A stretch of 16,403 nucleotides of DNA from an uncultured Prevotellaceae bacterium (GTDB lineage: Bacteria; Bacteroidota; Bacteroidia; Bacteroidales; Bacteroidaceae): assembly GCA_902775075.1 (NCBI GenBank), contig CACYKX010000043.1, positions 1 to 16,403 on the forward strand, in the 5' to 3' direction. Every line of letters starts with the position of its first letter. Positions within the stretch are counted from its first letter, which is position 1. Positions 5,806-14,828 of this stretch are shown here, one piece after another. The position numbers and the translations under genes were made by a program. The notes under the pieces are model-generated. The model ran no database searches. It saw only the letters and a program-made list of their open reading frames with translations, and was not told the origin of the DNA.

Positions 5806-8403
5806 ATGAACAGAATAGGAGATGTCGTACTCATTTCTCTTCTTACTGTGATACCAAGTAAAGGTTGTGCTCAGAATGTGGTGAAGAGAAATCAGGTAGA
5901 CAGTATAGCGAAACCACGTCATTTTGTACGAAAAGATTCCATCAGTAAGATGGAACGTGATGTGCATGCCTTAGGCGAAGTGGTGGTAACAGCTCAGGAA
6001 GCACGAGGATTGTCGAGTAGTTCGGTGGTGGGAAAGCATGCCATGGAACATCTGCAACCTTCTTCTTTCAGCGACTTACTGGAGTTGTTGCCTGGTGGTC
6101 GTTCCGTTGACCCTACGATGACGCAAGCCAATACCATTCGTCTGCGCGAGGCCGGTAGTTCTACCAATAGCAATTATGCGACCTCCTCGTTGGGAACAAG
6201 TTTTGTGGTTGATGGCGCTCCGATCAGCACGAATGCCAATATGCAATATATCTCGGGTGGTGACACGAAGGATGCCAACAGAACCACGATGAATGCCGGT
6301 GTGGATATGCGAAGTATATCTACGGACGATATCGAGCGCGTGGAAATCGTCAGAGGTATCCCTTCGGTAGAATACGGTGACCTGACGAGTGGTCTCGTGA
6401 AGATAGAACGTAAACGGGGAGGACACGACCTGTCGGCTCGACTCAAAGCAGATATGGATAGTAAGCTCTTCTATTTGGCCAAGGGATGGCAATGGGACAA
6501 CGGAGCGACGTTGAACCTGAGTGCCGACTATCTGGCGGCCAATGGTGATCCGCGCAACACATTGGAAAACTTCAAGCGTGTGAGTGCCAGCGTTCGCTAT
6601 GGAAAGAAATGGAAACACACCTCTTATATACTAGACTTAACGAGTAATCTGGATTTCGGTAGCATTCTGGATAACGACCGTCAAGACCCCGACCTCAACA
6701 AAAACAAGATTGATACTTATCGGAACGATTCCCGTCGATGGGCGTGGAGCACGATTCTCAACCTCCGTACCGTAAAACCATCGTGGTTGAAGTCACTTTT
6801 GATGACCTTCTCCACAAGTTATGAAGACGATCATTCCGAGCATACCCGTTTTGTAGAGACTTCAGCCAACACCATTGCGGCAACGACACTTGTCACGGGT
6901 GAGAGTTATGCCCACATTCTCCCATATTCTTATACCGCCACGGCAGGGAGCGAAGGTCGTCCGATGAATGTTTTCCTTAAGGTGAACGGCAAATTCCAAG
7001 TGCCGAGTGATAAGTTGGTAAACACCCTCCTCATCGGAGCCGATTGGAATATCGACAAGAACTTTGGGCGCGGACAAGTTTTCGATATGTTGTTGCCGTT
7101 ATATCCCGGTGTTTCCGCCCGTCCTCGTGACCTCTCGGAGATACCAGCCAACCATACCGTTTCTTTCTATGCCGAAGAGAATGTGAAGTTGCCTGTGGGC
7201 GATCATCTCTTTGAAATAAACGCAGGTGTACGTTCCAACCAGTTGTTCAATATCGGCAAACGTTATGCCATCGATGGGCGAATGTTCCTCGATCCTCGTG
7301 TCAACATCGGATGGACCCTGCCGAGTTTCCGTTTCTTCGGTATACCTTCATTCGTCAAGATCTATGGTGGAGTGGGCGAGCATACCAAGTTTCCAACTCT
7401 TGCCCAGTTGTTCCCTAATCCTAAGTATATTGATTTGGCCGAACTCAACTATTATGATACCTATCATCCGGAGTATAGTTGTGTGTATCTGCAAACCTAT
7501 GTTGTTGATGAAACCAATGAGCAATTGCAACCTGCGCGCAATATGAAATGGGAAGTGAATGCCGACTGGAACTTTGGAGGCAACCGTCTTACCGTTACTT
7601 ATTTCCATGAACAGATGGCATCGGGTTTCCGCGAACAACGCATCTATGCGCCTTATGCTTATCGCAAGTTTGATGCTGGTAATATCGACGGCCGACAGCT
7701 CACGTCAATTCCTGACGTGTCGGTATTACCTTATACGAATCTCCTGGAACTTTATTCCAATACCCAATATACCAATGGTAGTGAAACTCAGAAGAGAGGT
7801 ATCGAATATACCTTTGCCAGTAGGCGAATCCCACAACTGATGACCCGACTCACCATCACGGGAGCATGGTTCCATACGGTATATCGCAACTCGATGGTGG
7901 AGATGGAGCGCCCGAGTGTGGTCCTCGACAATCGACAGATACAGTATGTGGGCATCTATGAGGATAATGACGGAGTGACCAATGAGATGGCAAATACCAA
8001 TTTCACCTTTGATACGGATATTCCACGCCTACAACTCGGGTTCTCCCTCTCGGCACAATGCCAATGGTATACGTCGAGTCAACGGAGTAGACTGAGTAAC
8101 GAACCTGTGGCCTATATGAATCCCGAAGGCAACACGATAGATTGGAAAGAGGGCGACGAAAACGATATCTTCTTGCATTACCTCGTAAGAAACTATACCG
8201 AGAATGATTTCGTGAAGAATGTTGTTCCTTTTGCTATGAACCTGAACTTCAAGGTAACAAAGAAACTCTTCAATGATAAACTGAACGTTGCGATGTTCTG
8301 TAATCGCATCTGGGATTATTCTCCTGATTATCAGAATGGTAATATGACGATCAGAAGACATGTGAACCCGTATTTCGGACTGGAAATGAATTTGAAATTA
8401 TGA
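5806..8403 (+). CDS. TonB-dependent outer-membrane receptor
   Basis: 865 residues. A short signal peptide ends near GCAQN (about residue 22). A TonB-box-like stretch LGEVVVTAQ lies at about 56-64. The plug domain covers about 65-203, with SDLLELLPGG, then FVVDGAPI, then IERVEIVRGIPSVEYGDLTSG, the classic end of the plug. The remaining 650 residues form the 22-strand-type barrel, ending NPYFGLEMNLKL. Unlike SusC proteins it has no N-terminal carboxypeptidase-regulatory domain and no SusD partner, which argues against a polysaccharide-utilisation locus. The next gene overlaps its stop by four bases (ATGA), and the following genes run on with short gaps, so it is the first gene of the operon. 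By family it moves a ligand across the outer membrane using TonB energy. Context suggests a peptide, protein or metal complex, but this is inference. Confidence 0.9.
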   Translation: MNRIGDVVLISLLTVIPSKGCAQNVVKRNQVDSIAKPRHFVRKDSISKMERDVHALGEVVVTAQEARGLSSSSVVGKHAMEHLQPSSFSDLLELLPGGRSVDPTMTQANTIRLREAGSSTNSNYATSSLGTSFVVDGAPISTNANMQYISGGDTKDANRTTMNAGVDMRSISTDDIERVEIVRGIPSVEYGDLTSGLVKIERKRGGHDLSARLKADMDSKLFYLAKGWQWDNGATLNLSADYLAANGDPRNTLENFKRVSASVRYGKKWKHTSYILDLTSNLDFGSILDNDRQDPDLNKNKIDTYRNDSRRWAWSTILNLRTVKPSWLKSLLMTFSTSYEDDHSEHTRFVETSANTIAATTLVTGESYAHILPYSYTATAGSEGRPMNVFLKVNGKFQVPSDKLVNTLLIGADWNIDKNFGRGQVFDMLLPLYPGVSARPRDLSEIPANHTVSFYAEENVKLPVGDHLFEINAGVRSNQLFNIGKRYAIDGRMFLDPRVNIGWTLPSFRFFGIPSFVKIYGGVGEHTKFPTLAQLFPNPKYIDLAELNYYDTYHPEYSCVYLQTYVVDETNEQLQPARNMKWEVNADWNFGGNRLTVTYFHEQMASGFREQRIYAPYAYRKFDAGNIDGRQLTSIPDVSVLPYTNLLELYSNTQYTNGSETQKRGIEYTFASRRIPQLMTRLTITGAWFHTVYRNSMVEMERPSVVLDNRQIQYVGIYEDNDGVTNEMANTNFTFDTDIPRLQLGFSLSAQCQWYTSSQRSRLSNEPVAYMNPEGNTIDWKEGDENDIFLHYLVRNYTENDFVKNVVPFAMNLNFKVTKKLFNDKLNVAMFCNRIWDYSPDYQNGNMTIRRHVNPYFGLEMNLKL

Positions 8404-8792
8404 AGATGAAGAAATTATTATATATGATGGTCGTTGGCGTGATGCTGATGAGCCTTACCGCTTGTCATGCTGATGAAGACCAACTCTTTACTACGGCTGC
8501 CATCACCCTTACGGGAGGCGCCGACATCCATATCGAACGGATGCAAGGTACCGTGACCCTTACCAATTTGAATACGAAGGAACATGTTTCTACGGCCGAT
8601 TTCGATGGTTGCACGGCAACGCTAAAACTGTTGCGTGGCGTGTACCAAGTAAGTGTGGACGGTCAGGTGATATATCGTGACGGTCGGGGCATCACGCATG
8701 TCGACAACTTCCGTGCCTCGCAAGATCAGGTATCGATCGTCAACGGTTCGATGGTCATGGTAGAACTTCCCATCATCTTGATGAATCCCTAA
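8400..8792 (+). CDS. Small lipoprotein resembling the N-terminal domain of the DUF4876 protein
   Basis: 130 residues. A lipoprotein signal ends LTAC, with Cys22 followed by HADEDQ; an acidic run after the Cys is a feature of surface-exported Bacteroidetes lipoproteins. The mature part is a single all-beta domain of about 100 residues. I do not know a named family for it. Read against the lipoprotein two genes downstream it aligns by eye with residues about 30-125: TLTNLNT against TLTNVQT, then RGVYQVSVDGQVIY against VGSYNVDLQGKLVY, then ASQDQVSIV against ASADGVQVA. It is probably a stand-alone copy of that domain. The start overlaps the receptor stop (ATGA), implying translational coupling and similar stoichiometry. 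A binding or receptor-capping role is plausible but unproven. Confidence 0.8.
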   Translation: MKMKKLLYMMVVGVMLMSLTACHADEDQLFTTAAITLTGGADIHIERMQGTVTLTNLNTKEHVSTADFDGCTATLKLLRGVYQVSVDGQVIYRDGRGITHVDNFRASQDQVSIVNGSMVMVELPIILMNP

Positions 8793-8804
8793 CTTTATTT
8801 TTGT

Positions 8805-10316
8805 ATGATAAAGATGAACAGACAATTATTTATATCCTATATATTCATGATGGTGGCATGCTCTGGATATGCTGCTCCGAAGGATTCAGCCTATCTCGAG
8901 CGACAGAATATGTTGAAGACGTGTCTGGGACAATATGATATCAATCCCGCTTTCTATGGACGAAAGTATCGGTATTCTCAGAACGAGCTCCAACTTGCTT
9001 TTCATTATGACCGACAGACGGAGGCTTATGTAGAACAAAAAGGTGATGGATTCTTTGCAACTCGCATCAGAACAGAGAGTTATATCCGTCTGTCAGAACG
9101 CTCTGTGGTATGGGGGACTGCCTCGTATCGCACACGGAATACGCGCAATATTCGATGGAACAATACGGCTGATTATGACCTGCTGGCTCCAGATGTGACA
9201 GCGGATAGCGTGGGCGGAAATACCAAGGGCGAACAATATTATTTCAGAGGTGGTTATGCCGGTTCGTGTGGTCGATGGACGATAGGTGCCGAGGCTGAAT
9301 TTAGGGCCGAACAGGAATATCGGCAACGTGACCCACGAATGAGGGGTGTGGTGAGTGATCTGAACATCCGTCTGGGCACTTCTCGTGAATTGGCATCCTA
9401 TCGATGGGGCTTGGCTCTGTTAGGAAATGTATATCGTCAGCGCAACGATGTGAAATTCTATAATCTTGATGGCGGATATTCTCAATATCTGATGACGGGA
9501 TTAGGCGAAAGTTATCAGCGTTTTGCCGATAATAAACCGGATGTGCAATATCGGGGAGGTGGCGTCGGATTGTCAATGCAGATGATGCCTATTGCTTCTC
9601 CGGGTTGGATGGTCAGCGTGTCGACAAGTGAGCATCGCTATGAGCGTATCTTGGTTTCTTACAACTCATTACCGCTCACTACGCTCTATCATCAGCAGAT
9701 GGCGTTGATGGCAGGATGGAAGCGTGAAGGTGACAACGACTTGGCCGTATGGGCGGAATACCGATGGCACAAACGATCGGGCGATGAGAGTATCGTGGGG
9801 GCAAGTTCGGTGAATGTATATCCCGTAGAGGGCACGCTCACGATGTACAAAAGCGATTTCACCGATGCCTCCGTTCATGCCCTGTATGGTCGTAACGGTC
9901 GCCACCCATGGCATCTGGGTATCGATGCAGGCTATCTGGATCAGCATTCTTCTTATGCTTATCCCGATCGCAAGATGGATGTCGCCCGTGGATATGGACG
10001 GATCAAGGCGCAACGCATCACTTTCCTCGGTGACCGCTGGAAGTTGCTCACCATGCTGTATACCGGTTATACGAAGAAGTTGAGTAGTCATATCGTGATG
10101 CCTTATGCCATCATGGAGAAGAGTGTCATCGAGATGATCGCATCCAACTATAGATTTGCTTGTGCCGATGATTTCCAAGGGGGGGCGTCGGCTCGTGCGG
10201 ATCATCAGATGAAGGGCGGTAACACGCTCTACTTCCAACTCTCGGGGGACGTCATCGTGAGTCGTCCGACGAACAACGAGCAACAGGTGGTATGTACCGT
10301 AGGTATCACCTTCTAA
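8805..10316 (+). CDS. DUF6850-family outer-membrane beta-barrel protein
   Basis: 503 residues. The signal peptide ends near SGYAA (about residue 24). The rest is rich in alternating aromatic/polar strands with many Tyr, Arg and Trp, for example SYIRLSERSVVWGTASYRTR and RRGGYAGSCGRWTIGAEAEF-like hairpins, and ends VVCTVGITF with a terminal Phe, as in outer-membrane barrels. I recognise the pattern and the context (between a TonB receptor and a DUF4876 lipoprotein) as the DUF6850 family, whose function is unknown to me. A second ATG at 8814 would give a protein three residues shorter with a tidier signal peptide (MNRQLFISY); neither start has a clear ribosome-binding site. It lies 12 bases after the small lipoprotein gene, so it is almost certainly co-transcribed. 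Confidence 0.75.
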   Translation: MIKMNRQLFISYIFMMVACSGYAAPKDSAYLERQNMLKTCLGQYDINPAFYGRKYRYSQNELQLAFHYDRQTEAYVEQKGDGFFATRIRTESYIRLSERSVVWGTASYRTRNTRNIRWNNTADYDLLAPDVTADSVGGNTKGEQYYFRGGYAGSCGRWTIGAEAEFRAEQEYRQRDPRMRGVVSDLNIRLGTSRELASYRWGLALLGNVYRQRNDVKFYNLDGGYSQYLMTGLGESYQRFADNKPDVQYRGGGVGLSMQMMPIASPGWMVSVSTSEHRYERILVSYNSLPLTTLYHQQMALMAGWKREGDNDLAVWAEYRWHKRSGDESIVGASSVNVYPVEGTLTMYKSDFTDASVHALYGRNGRHPWHLGIDAGYLDQHSSYAYPDRKMDVARGYGRIKAQRITFLGDRWKLLTMLYTGYTKKLSSHIVMPYAIMEKSVIEMIASNYRFACADDFQGGASARADHQMKGGNTLYFQLSGDVIVSRPTNNEQQVVCTVGITF

Positions 10317-10359
10317 AGCGAATAGAACTGAAACGATAACATATAAAATAGAAGTGAAA

Positions 10360-11595
10360 ATGAAAAAGAAACTATTTCGGAGCCTACTCGTGCTCCTCAG
10401 TTTGAGTATGTCCTTTGTGGCATGTAGTAGTGATAGCGAGGAAAACGTGCCTACGGCTCCTCTGAAACTTGTCGTTCAAGCTCCGCTGGATGCTGACGAT
10501 GTACAGAGTCTCGACGCTAAGGCTACCCTTACGAATGTACAGACCGGTGCTACTTATTCTCTCGATAAGTTTACCGCTAAGGATGGTAGCTTTTCGGCTA
10601 CAACAGAGTTGCCTGTAGGTAGCTATAATGTGGACCTTCAAGGTAAACTGGTTTATTTGCTCAATGGTCAACAGGTTAGTTCTCAGGTCAAGGCTTCTGC
10701 CGACGGAGTACAGGTGGCAGAGTCTACCACTGGAAACACCAAGACCCTTGCGCTGAGCAACTATCATGCACAGGATGGTTTCGTGATTTCTGAAATCTAC
10801 TATACCGGTAGTTTGAATGCCAAGGGTACCAACTCGTATATGTACGACCAGTATGTCAAGATTACTAACAATTCCGACCAGACCCTCTATGCCGATAGTA
10901 TCGCATTCTTGGAGTCTGAGTTCCTTACTTCCAGCAAGCATGACTATACACCAGACATGATGAACAAGGCTTTCTCTGTGGATGCTGTCTATATGATTCC
11001 TGGTCATGGTAAGGATCATCCTGTAAAACCGGGTGAGTCGATTACTTTGGCTATCCAGGCACTTGACCATACTACCGTTCTTGCCGGAACTGCCAATACC
11101 TCAAAGGCTGACTTTGAGTTCTATGATGAGAGTGCAAGTGCTGCCAACCAGGATGTGGACAATCCTGATGTTCCCAACCTCGACAAGTGGTATTCTTATA
11201 CACAAAGTATCTTCTTGCTTCATCAACAGGGTTACAAGGCTTATGCCATCGCTCGCATGAACACCACCAAGGAGGAGTTCTTGAAGAATAATGCGTATAA
11301 GGCTACTTATAAGTTTGTCTTCGGTGACATCTCTAAGGATATGAGTACTAATACTTATTTTGTACCTAACGCATGGATTCTCGATGCCGTAAATCTTGGT
11401 GTGGAGGCTAAATATGAATGGAATGTCACTTCTCCTGCTCTTGATGCCGGTTACACGTATGTGAGCACGAAGGCTAACGACAAGGCTCGCTTCGGTAAGG
11501 CTGTTATCCGTAAGATGGAGAATGGTAAGTATGTGGATACGAATAATTCTGCGAATGACTTTATCCCTGCTAGCAAGCCTTCTTTGGTGAAGTAA
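10360..11595 (+). CDS. DUF4876-family lipoprotein
   Basis: 411 residues from the ATG at 10360. A GTG two codons earlier is possible, but MKKKLFRSLLVLL is the natural signal start. Lipobox FVAC with Cys22 is followed by SSDSEEN, an acidic run consistent with display on the cell surface. Residues about 30-125 form a beta domain shared with the small lipoprotein at 8400-8792. Residues about 130-405 match what I know as DUF4876: GFVISEIYYTGS, then YDQYVKITNNSDQTLYADS, then HPVKPGESITLAI. This order (SEIxY, KITNxSD, PGxSxxLA) resembles a lamin-tail-like Ig fold, which is an inference from spacing only. It sits 43 bases after the DUF6850 gene and 42 bases before the peptidase gene. Codon use looks strongly biased, suggesting high expression. 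The function is unknown. Confidence 0.8.
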   Translation: MKKKLFRSLLVLLSLSMSFVACSSDSEENVPTAPLKLVVQAPLDADDVQSLDAKATLTNVQTGATYSLDKFTAKDGSFSATTELPVGSYNVDLQGKLVYLLNGQQVSSQVKASADGVQVAESTTGNTKTLALSNYHAQDGFVISEIYYTGSLNAKGTNSYMYDQYVKITNNSDQTLYADSIAFLESEFLTSSKHDYTPDMMNKAFSVDAVYMIPGHGKDHPVKPGESITLAIQALDHTTVLAGTANTSKADFEFYDESASAANQDVDNPDVPNLDKWYSYTQSIFLLHQQGYKAYAIARMNTTKEEFLKNNAYKATYKFVFGDISKDMSTNTYFVPNAWILDAVNLGVEAKYEWNVTSPALDAGYTYVSTKANDKARFGKAVIRKMENGKYVDTNNSANDFIPASKPSLVK

Positions 11596-11637
11596 TGGGA
11601 TAAAAGAAGGATGTATATATCTAAAAACAAGAACGTT

Positions 11638-14448
11638 ATGAAAAAGTTTTTTATTTCTCTCATCGTCCTCACATTGTCTCCTCTTGCGCTCATGGCGCAG
11701 AAGGTGGGCGTCGACAAGACCTATCGTGTGGGACGATTGAAGAACGGGCTTACTTATTATATCCGTCATAATGCCAAGGAGGCGGGATTGGCCGACTTCT
11801 ATATCGTGCAACGTGTGGGTAGTATTCTGGAGGAACCTCGTCAGCGTGGTTTGGCCCACTTCCTGGAGCACATGGCTTTTAATGGTTCGCAGAATTTCCA
11901 GGGCACACCTCAGTCACCGGGTATCGTACATTGGTGTGAGGCCCATGGTATCAAGTTCGGTGCCAACCTGAATGCTTATACGTCGGTCGACGAGACTGTA
12001 TATCATGTGTCATCGGTTCCTGTGAAGGGTGGGGTGAACGTGGACTCTACACTCCTCATCCTGCACGACTGGAGTCATTATCTGAACCTCTCGGATGTGG
12101 AAATCGATAAGGAGCGTGGTGTCATCCATGAGGAATGGCGCAATCGTCGTTCGGGTAAGGCTACCCAGCGCATGATGGAGGAAGCTCTTCCGATTATCTA
12201 TCGCGGTAGTAAGTATGAGGATTGTATGCCTATCGGTAGTATGGATATCGTAGATCATTTCCCTTATCGTGACCTGCGTGACTATTACCATAAATGGTAT
12301 CGTCCTGACCTACAGGCTATCATCGTGGTGGGTGACATCGACGTGGATGCCGTGGAGGCCAAGGTGAAGAGTACCTTCGGAAATATCCCAATGCCTGCTG
12401 ATGCAGCCAAGAGAATCTATTATCCTGTGGGTGATAACGAGGATATCATCGTGGCTTCACTCAAGAATAAGGAACAGCCGATCATGCTCGTCAACTTGTA
12501 TATGAAGCGTGATGCGACACCTGATGCTGAGAAGGATGGCGTGGATTATCAGCGCGATGGCTATATTGAGGCACTCATTGACTATATGACGGGGGAACGT
12601 CTCAACGAGATGCAGAATGCTGAGATAAAACCTTGTCTGAGTGCTTCTGCCCGTAACGGTCAGTTCTTCATTAGTCGTACCAAGGATGCGTTCACACTTT
12701 CCTTTGGGGCGCGCCAAGAGAATGTCAAGGGTTCTTTCGATGCTGCCATCGGTACGATAGAGCGCATTCGTCAGCATGGGTTTACCCAGGCTGAACTGGA
12801 TCGCGCCAAGGCTTTCCGCAAGAAAGTTGCCGACAGAACTTATCGTGAGCGCAACGATCGTCGCAATTCCTATTTCGTGAGAAAGGCGCAAGCTAACTTC
12901 TTGGAGAATGAGCCTCTGTTGAGCGAGGATGAGGATAAGGATTTGCAGGAGCGCTTTGCTCGTGAGGTTTCGCTCAAGGAGGTTAACGCCGTTACTCGTA
13001 AGTTGATTTCCGATCGCAATCAGGTTCTCGTAGTCTATGCTCCGGATAAACCTGATTTCCAGATTCCTACGGATGCAGAACTCAAGAAATACGTGAAGGA
13101 TGCTCAGAGTCGCAAATATCCTGTCTATAAGGACGTGAAACTTACTCAGAATCTTTTAGCTCATGAACCTAAAGCCGGTCGCATCGTGAGCGAGAAACCT
13201 TCTATCCATGGTACCACGGAGTTCACGTTGAGCAATGGCTTGAAGGTGTATTTCAAGCATACCGATTACAATAAAGACCAAGTGGTGATGCATCTCTTCG
13301 GTGAGGGTGGCACCTCTGTATATCCTGATAAGGATGCCGTCAACTTTGAAATGATTCCTACCGCTATCAACAAGTCGGGGGTAGGCAACTTTGATGAGTT
13401 GACCTTGGATAAGATCCTTGCCGGCAAGAGTGTGAAGGTCCGTCCGTTCATTGGTGTGGAGACACAAGGCATCAGCGGAAGTTCTTCCGTGGCCGATGCC
13501 AAGACGATGTTCCAATTGGCTTATCTGTATTTCACGCAACCTCGTCGTGACGACCGAGCCTTTCAGAGTGAGGTGGGACGTATGCATTCGTTCCTCACCA
13601 ATCGTGAGGCCAGTCCTAACGTGAGCTACAATGATTCGCTCTCTGTCATCTCTTATGGTGACAATCCGCGCACTCGTCCTTTCAAGGCTGCCATGCTCAA
13701 GGATGTTGACTATGGTCGCATCCTCCAGATCTATCGTGATCGTTTCAGCAATGCGGGCAACTTCCGTCTCATCGTGTTGGGTAACATCGAGGAGCCGGCG
13801 CTTCGTCCTTTGCTCGAGAAGTATATGGCTTCTCTGCCTTCTACCGGTAAGGAGGAGACCTTTGCTCACACTTATCCTAATGTGCGTGACGTGAACGAAG
13901 TTCACCAATGGAACAAGAAGATGGAGACTCCACAGTCTAAGGTCACCATCATCTATACATGGCCGGAGAAATATTCTGCTCAGAATGATCTGAAGCTCGA
14001 TATGTTGAAGCGTGTGCTCAGCATCGCTTATACCGATAGTGTGCGCGAGGAGAATGGTGGCGTCTATGGCGTGAGCCTGGGCGCAAGCCTCGACAAGAAT
14101 TCTACTCCGGAGGCACTTCTCAAGATTTCCTTTACCACGGATCCTGCCAAATATTCTGTCGTGATGCCTATCGTCTATCGACAGATTGCAAATATTGCGC
14201 AATATGGTCCTGAGGCTTCGAGCATGAACAAGGTGAAGGAATATCTCGTCAAACAATATCATCAGGCTGCCATCACCAACGACTATTGGGATTATGTTCT
14301 CTATAATGAGATTCGTAATGGAGTTGACTTCGACAGCAATTATCCAGAAATGGTGGAGGCTGTGAGTGATGCTGACATCCGACAGATGGCTGCCGACATC
14401 CTGAAGAGCAATCGTCGTATCGAGATCACGATGCATTCTGCCCAATAA
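11638..14448 (+). CDS. M16-family zinc metallopeptidase (pitrilysin/insulinase-like, two-half)
   Basis: 936 residues from the ATG at 11638. An ATG at 11611 would add nine residues ahead of the signal peptide MKKFFISLIVLTLSPLALMA and is unlikely. The active site is intact: HFLEH at 74-78 (zinc ligands H74 and H78, base E77), and E155 in VEIDKERGVI lies exactly 76 residues after H78, as in the HxxEH-x76-E signature. The second half starts near residue 520 (TEFTLSNGLKVYFKHTD). It lacks an HxxEH and keeps the R/Y-type loop VREENGGVYGVS, as in full-length M16 clamshell enzymes that cut small, unfolded peptides. Length is normal for the family. The predicted location is the periplasm. Being last in the receptor operon, it may degrade an imported peptide or protein, as FusC does for ferredoxin in Pectobacterium; here that is by analogy only. 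Confidence 0.92.
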   Translation: MKKFFISLIVLTLSPLALMAQKVGVDKTYRVGRLKNGLTYYIRHNAKEAGLADFYIVQRVGSILEEPRQRGLAHFLEHMAFNGSQNFQGTPQSPGIVHWCEAHGIKFGANLNAYTSVDETVYHVSSVPVKGGVNVDSTLLILHDWSHYLNLSDVEIDKERGVIHEEWRNRRSGKATQRMMEEALPIIYRGSKYEDCMPIGSMDIVDHFPYRDLRDYYHKWYRPDLQAIIVVGDIDVDAVEAKVKSTFGNIPMPADAAKRIYYPVGDNEDIIVASLKNKEQPIMLVNLYMKRDATPDAEKDGVDYQRDGYIEALIDYMTGERLNEMQNAEIKPCLSASARNGQFFISRTKDAFTLSFGARQENVKGSFDAAIGTIERIRQHGFTQAELDRAKAFRKKVADRTYRERNDRRNSYFVRKAQANFLENEPLLSEDEDKDLQERFAREVSLKEVNAVTRKLISDRNQVLVVYAPDKPDFQIPTDAELKKYVKDAQSRKYPVYKDVKLTQNLLAHEPKAGRIVSEKPSIHGTTEFTLSNGLKVYFKHTDYNKDQVVMHLFGEGGTSVYPDKDAVNFEMIPTAINKSGVGNFDELTLDKILAGKSVKVRPFIGVETQGISGSSSVADAKTMFQLAYLYFTQPRRDDRAFQSEVGRMHSFLTNREASPNVSYNDSLSVISYGDNPRTRPFKAAMLKDVDYGRILQIYRDRFSNAGNFRLIVLGNIEEPALRPLLEKYMASLPSTGKEETFAHTYPNVRDVNEVHQWNKKMETPQSKVTIIYTWPEKYSAQNDLKLDMLKRVLSIAYTDSVREENGGVYGVSLGASLDKNSTPEALLKISFTTDPAKYSVVMPIVYRQIANIAQYGPEASSMNKVKEYLVKQYHQAAITNDYWDYVLYNEIRNGVDFDSNYPEMVEAVSDADIRQMAADILKSNRRIEITMHSAQ

Positions 14449-14505
14449 CAAGGCAAGGCAGATGATTTTTACTATGGCTCAGTCATGAGTTTTATCTATA
14501 TTGCA

Positions 14506-14557
14506 AACAACGCTTCGTATGTTGCCGGCGGGCAATGTATGGAGCGCTTTTGTTGTT
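14506..14557 (+). other. Imperfect stem-loop after the M16 gene
   Basis: Nested inverted arms: AACAAC/GTTGTT (14506-14511 with 14552-14557), GCT/AGC (14512-14514 with 14543-14545) and TTGCC/GGCAA around a GGCG loop (14522-14526 with 14531-14535), with internal loops and a bulge between them. It lies 58 bases after the operon's last stop and just before the strong terminator. It may protect the 3' end of the mRNA, or be chance. Confidence 0.25.
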
Positions 14558-14569
14558 AAGGTATAAAGC

Positions 14570-14602
14570 AAGCCCCTCTATCCAGTGAGGATAGGGGGGC
14601 TT
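14570..14602. terminator. Strong intrinsic terminator between convergent genes
   Basis: AAGCCCCTCTATCC (14570-14583), loop AGTGA, then GGATAGGGGGGCTT (14589-14602) form a 14-base-pair stem with one G-U pair, followed by a T-rich run TTTATCTTTAG. It ends the plus-strand operon. On the minus strand the stem is followed by only a short T stretch, so it may also work weakly for the fimbrillin transcript. Confidence 0.85.
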
Positions 14603-14828
14603 TATCTTTAGTTTCCTGAATAACATGAGAGTATCCCGAAGGCATCCTGAACGAATCCCGAAGGATTCTCATCTTCTTACTTTCCTTGTCAAAGAAAGGA
14701 GGTAAGACCTTCGTCCCACCCCCTTATCTTGTCTATATTCGTTACAAATTATGTCTTGCTAATTCATCGATGCGTTTACTACATCTCCATTTATCCAAGC
14801 ATTTACGCTGGTTGTCAAAGGTCCTATG
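14603..14828. other. Non-coding stretch downstream of the fimbrillin gene
   Basis: With the sequence from 14449 this makes a 380-base gap between convergent genes. After the terminator I see the string ATCCCGAAGG twice (starting near 14634 and 14656) and a small hairpin GAATCC-CGAA-GGATTC (14653-14668) that could contribute to ending the minus-strand fimbrillin transcript, but no T-tract follows it on that strand. I see no coding sequence. Confidence 0.4.

Noticed and set aside
8796..8803. TATTTTTG matching the -7 consensus just before the DUF6850 gene
   Set aside because: No TTTG-like element 19-21 bases upstream, and transcription would start after the first ATG. Most likely chance inside an operon.
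13156..14451. Long minus-strand open frame of 431 codons under the M16 gene
   Set aside because: Antisense shadow of a strongly codon-biased gene. Its composition is unlike a natural protein, and the plus-strand M16 gene is unmistakable.
14478..14489. CTCA-gtca-TGAG hairpin right after the M16 stop as the operon terminator
   Set aside because: A 4-bp stem is too weak. The 14-bp hairpin at 14570-14602 is the convincing terminator.
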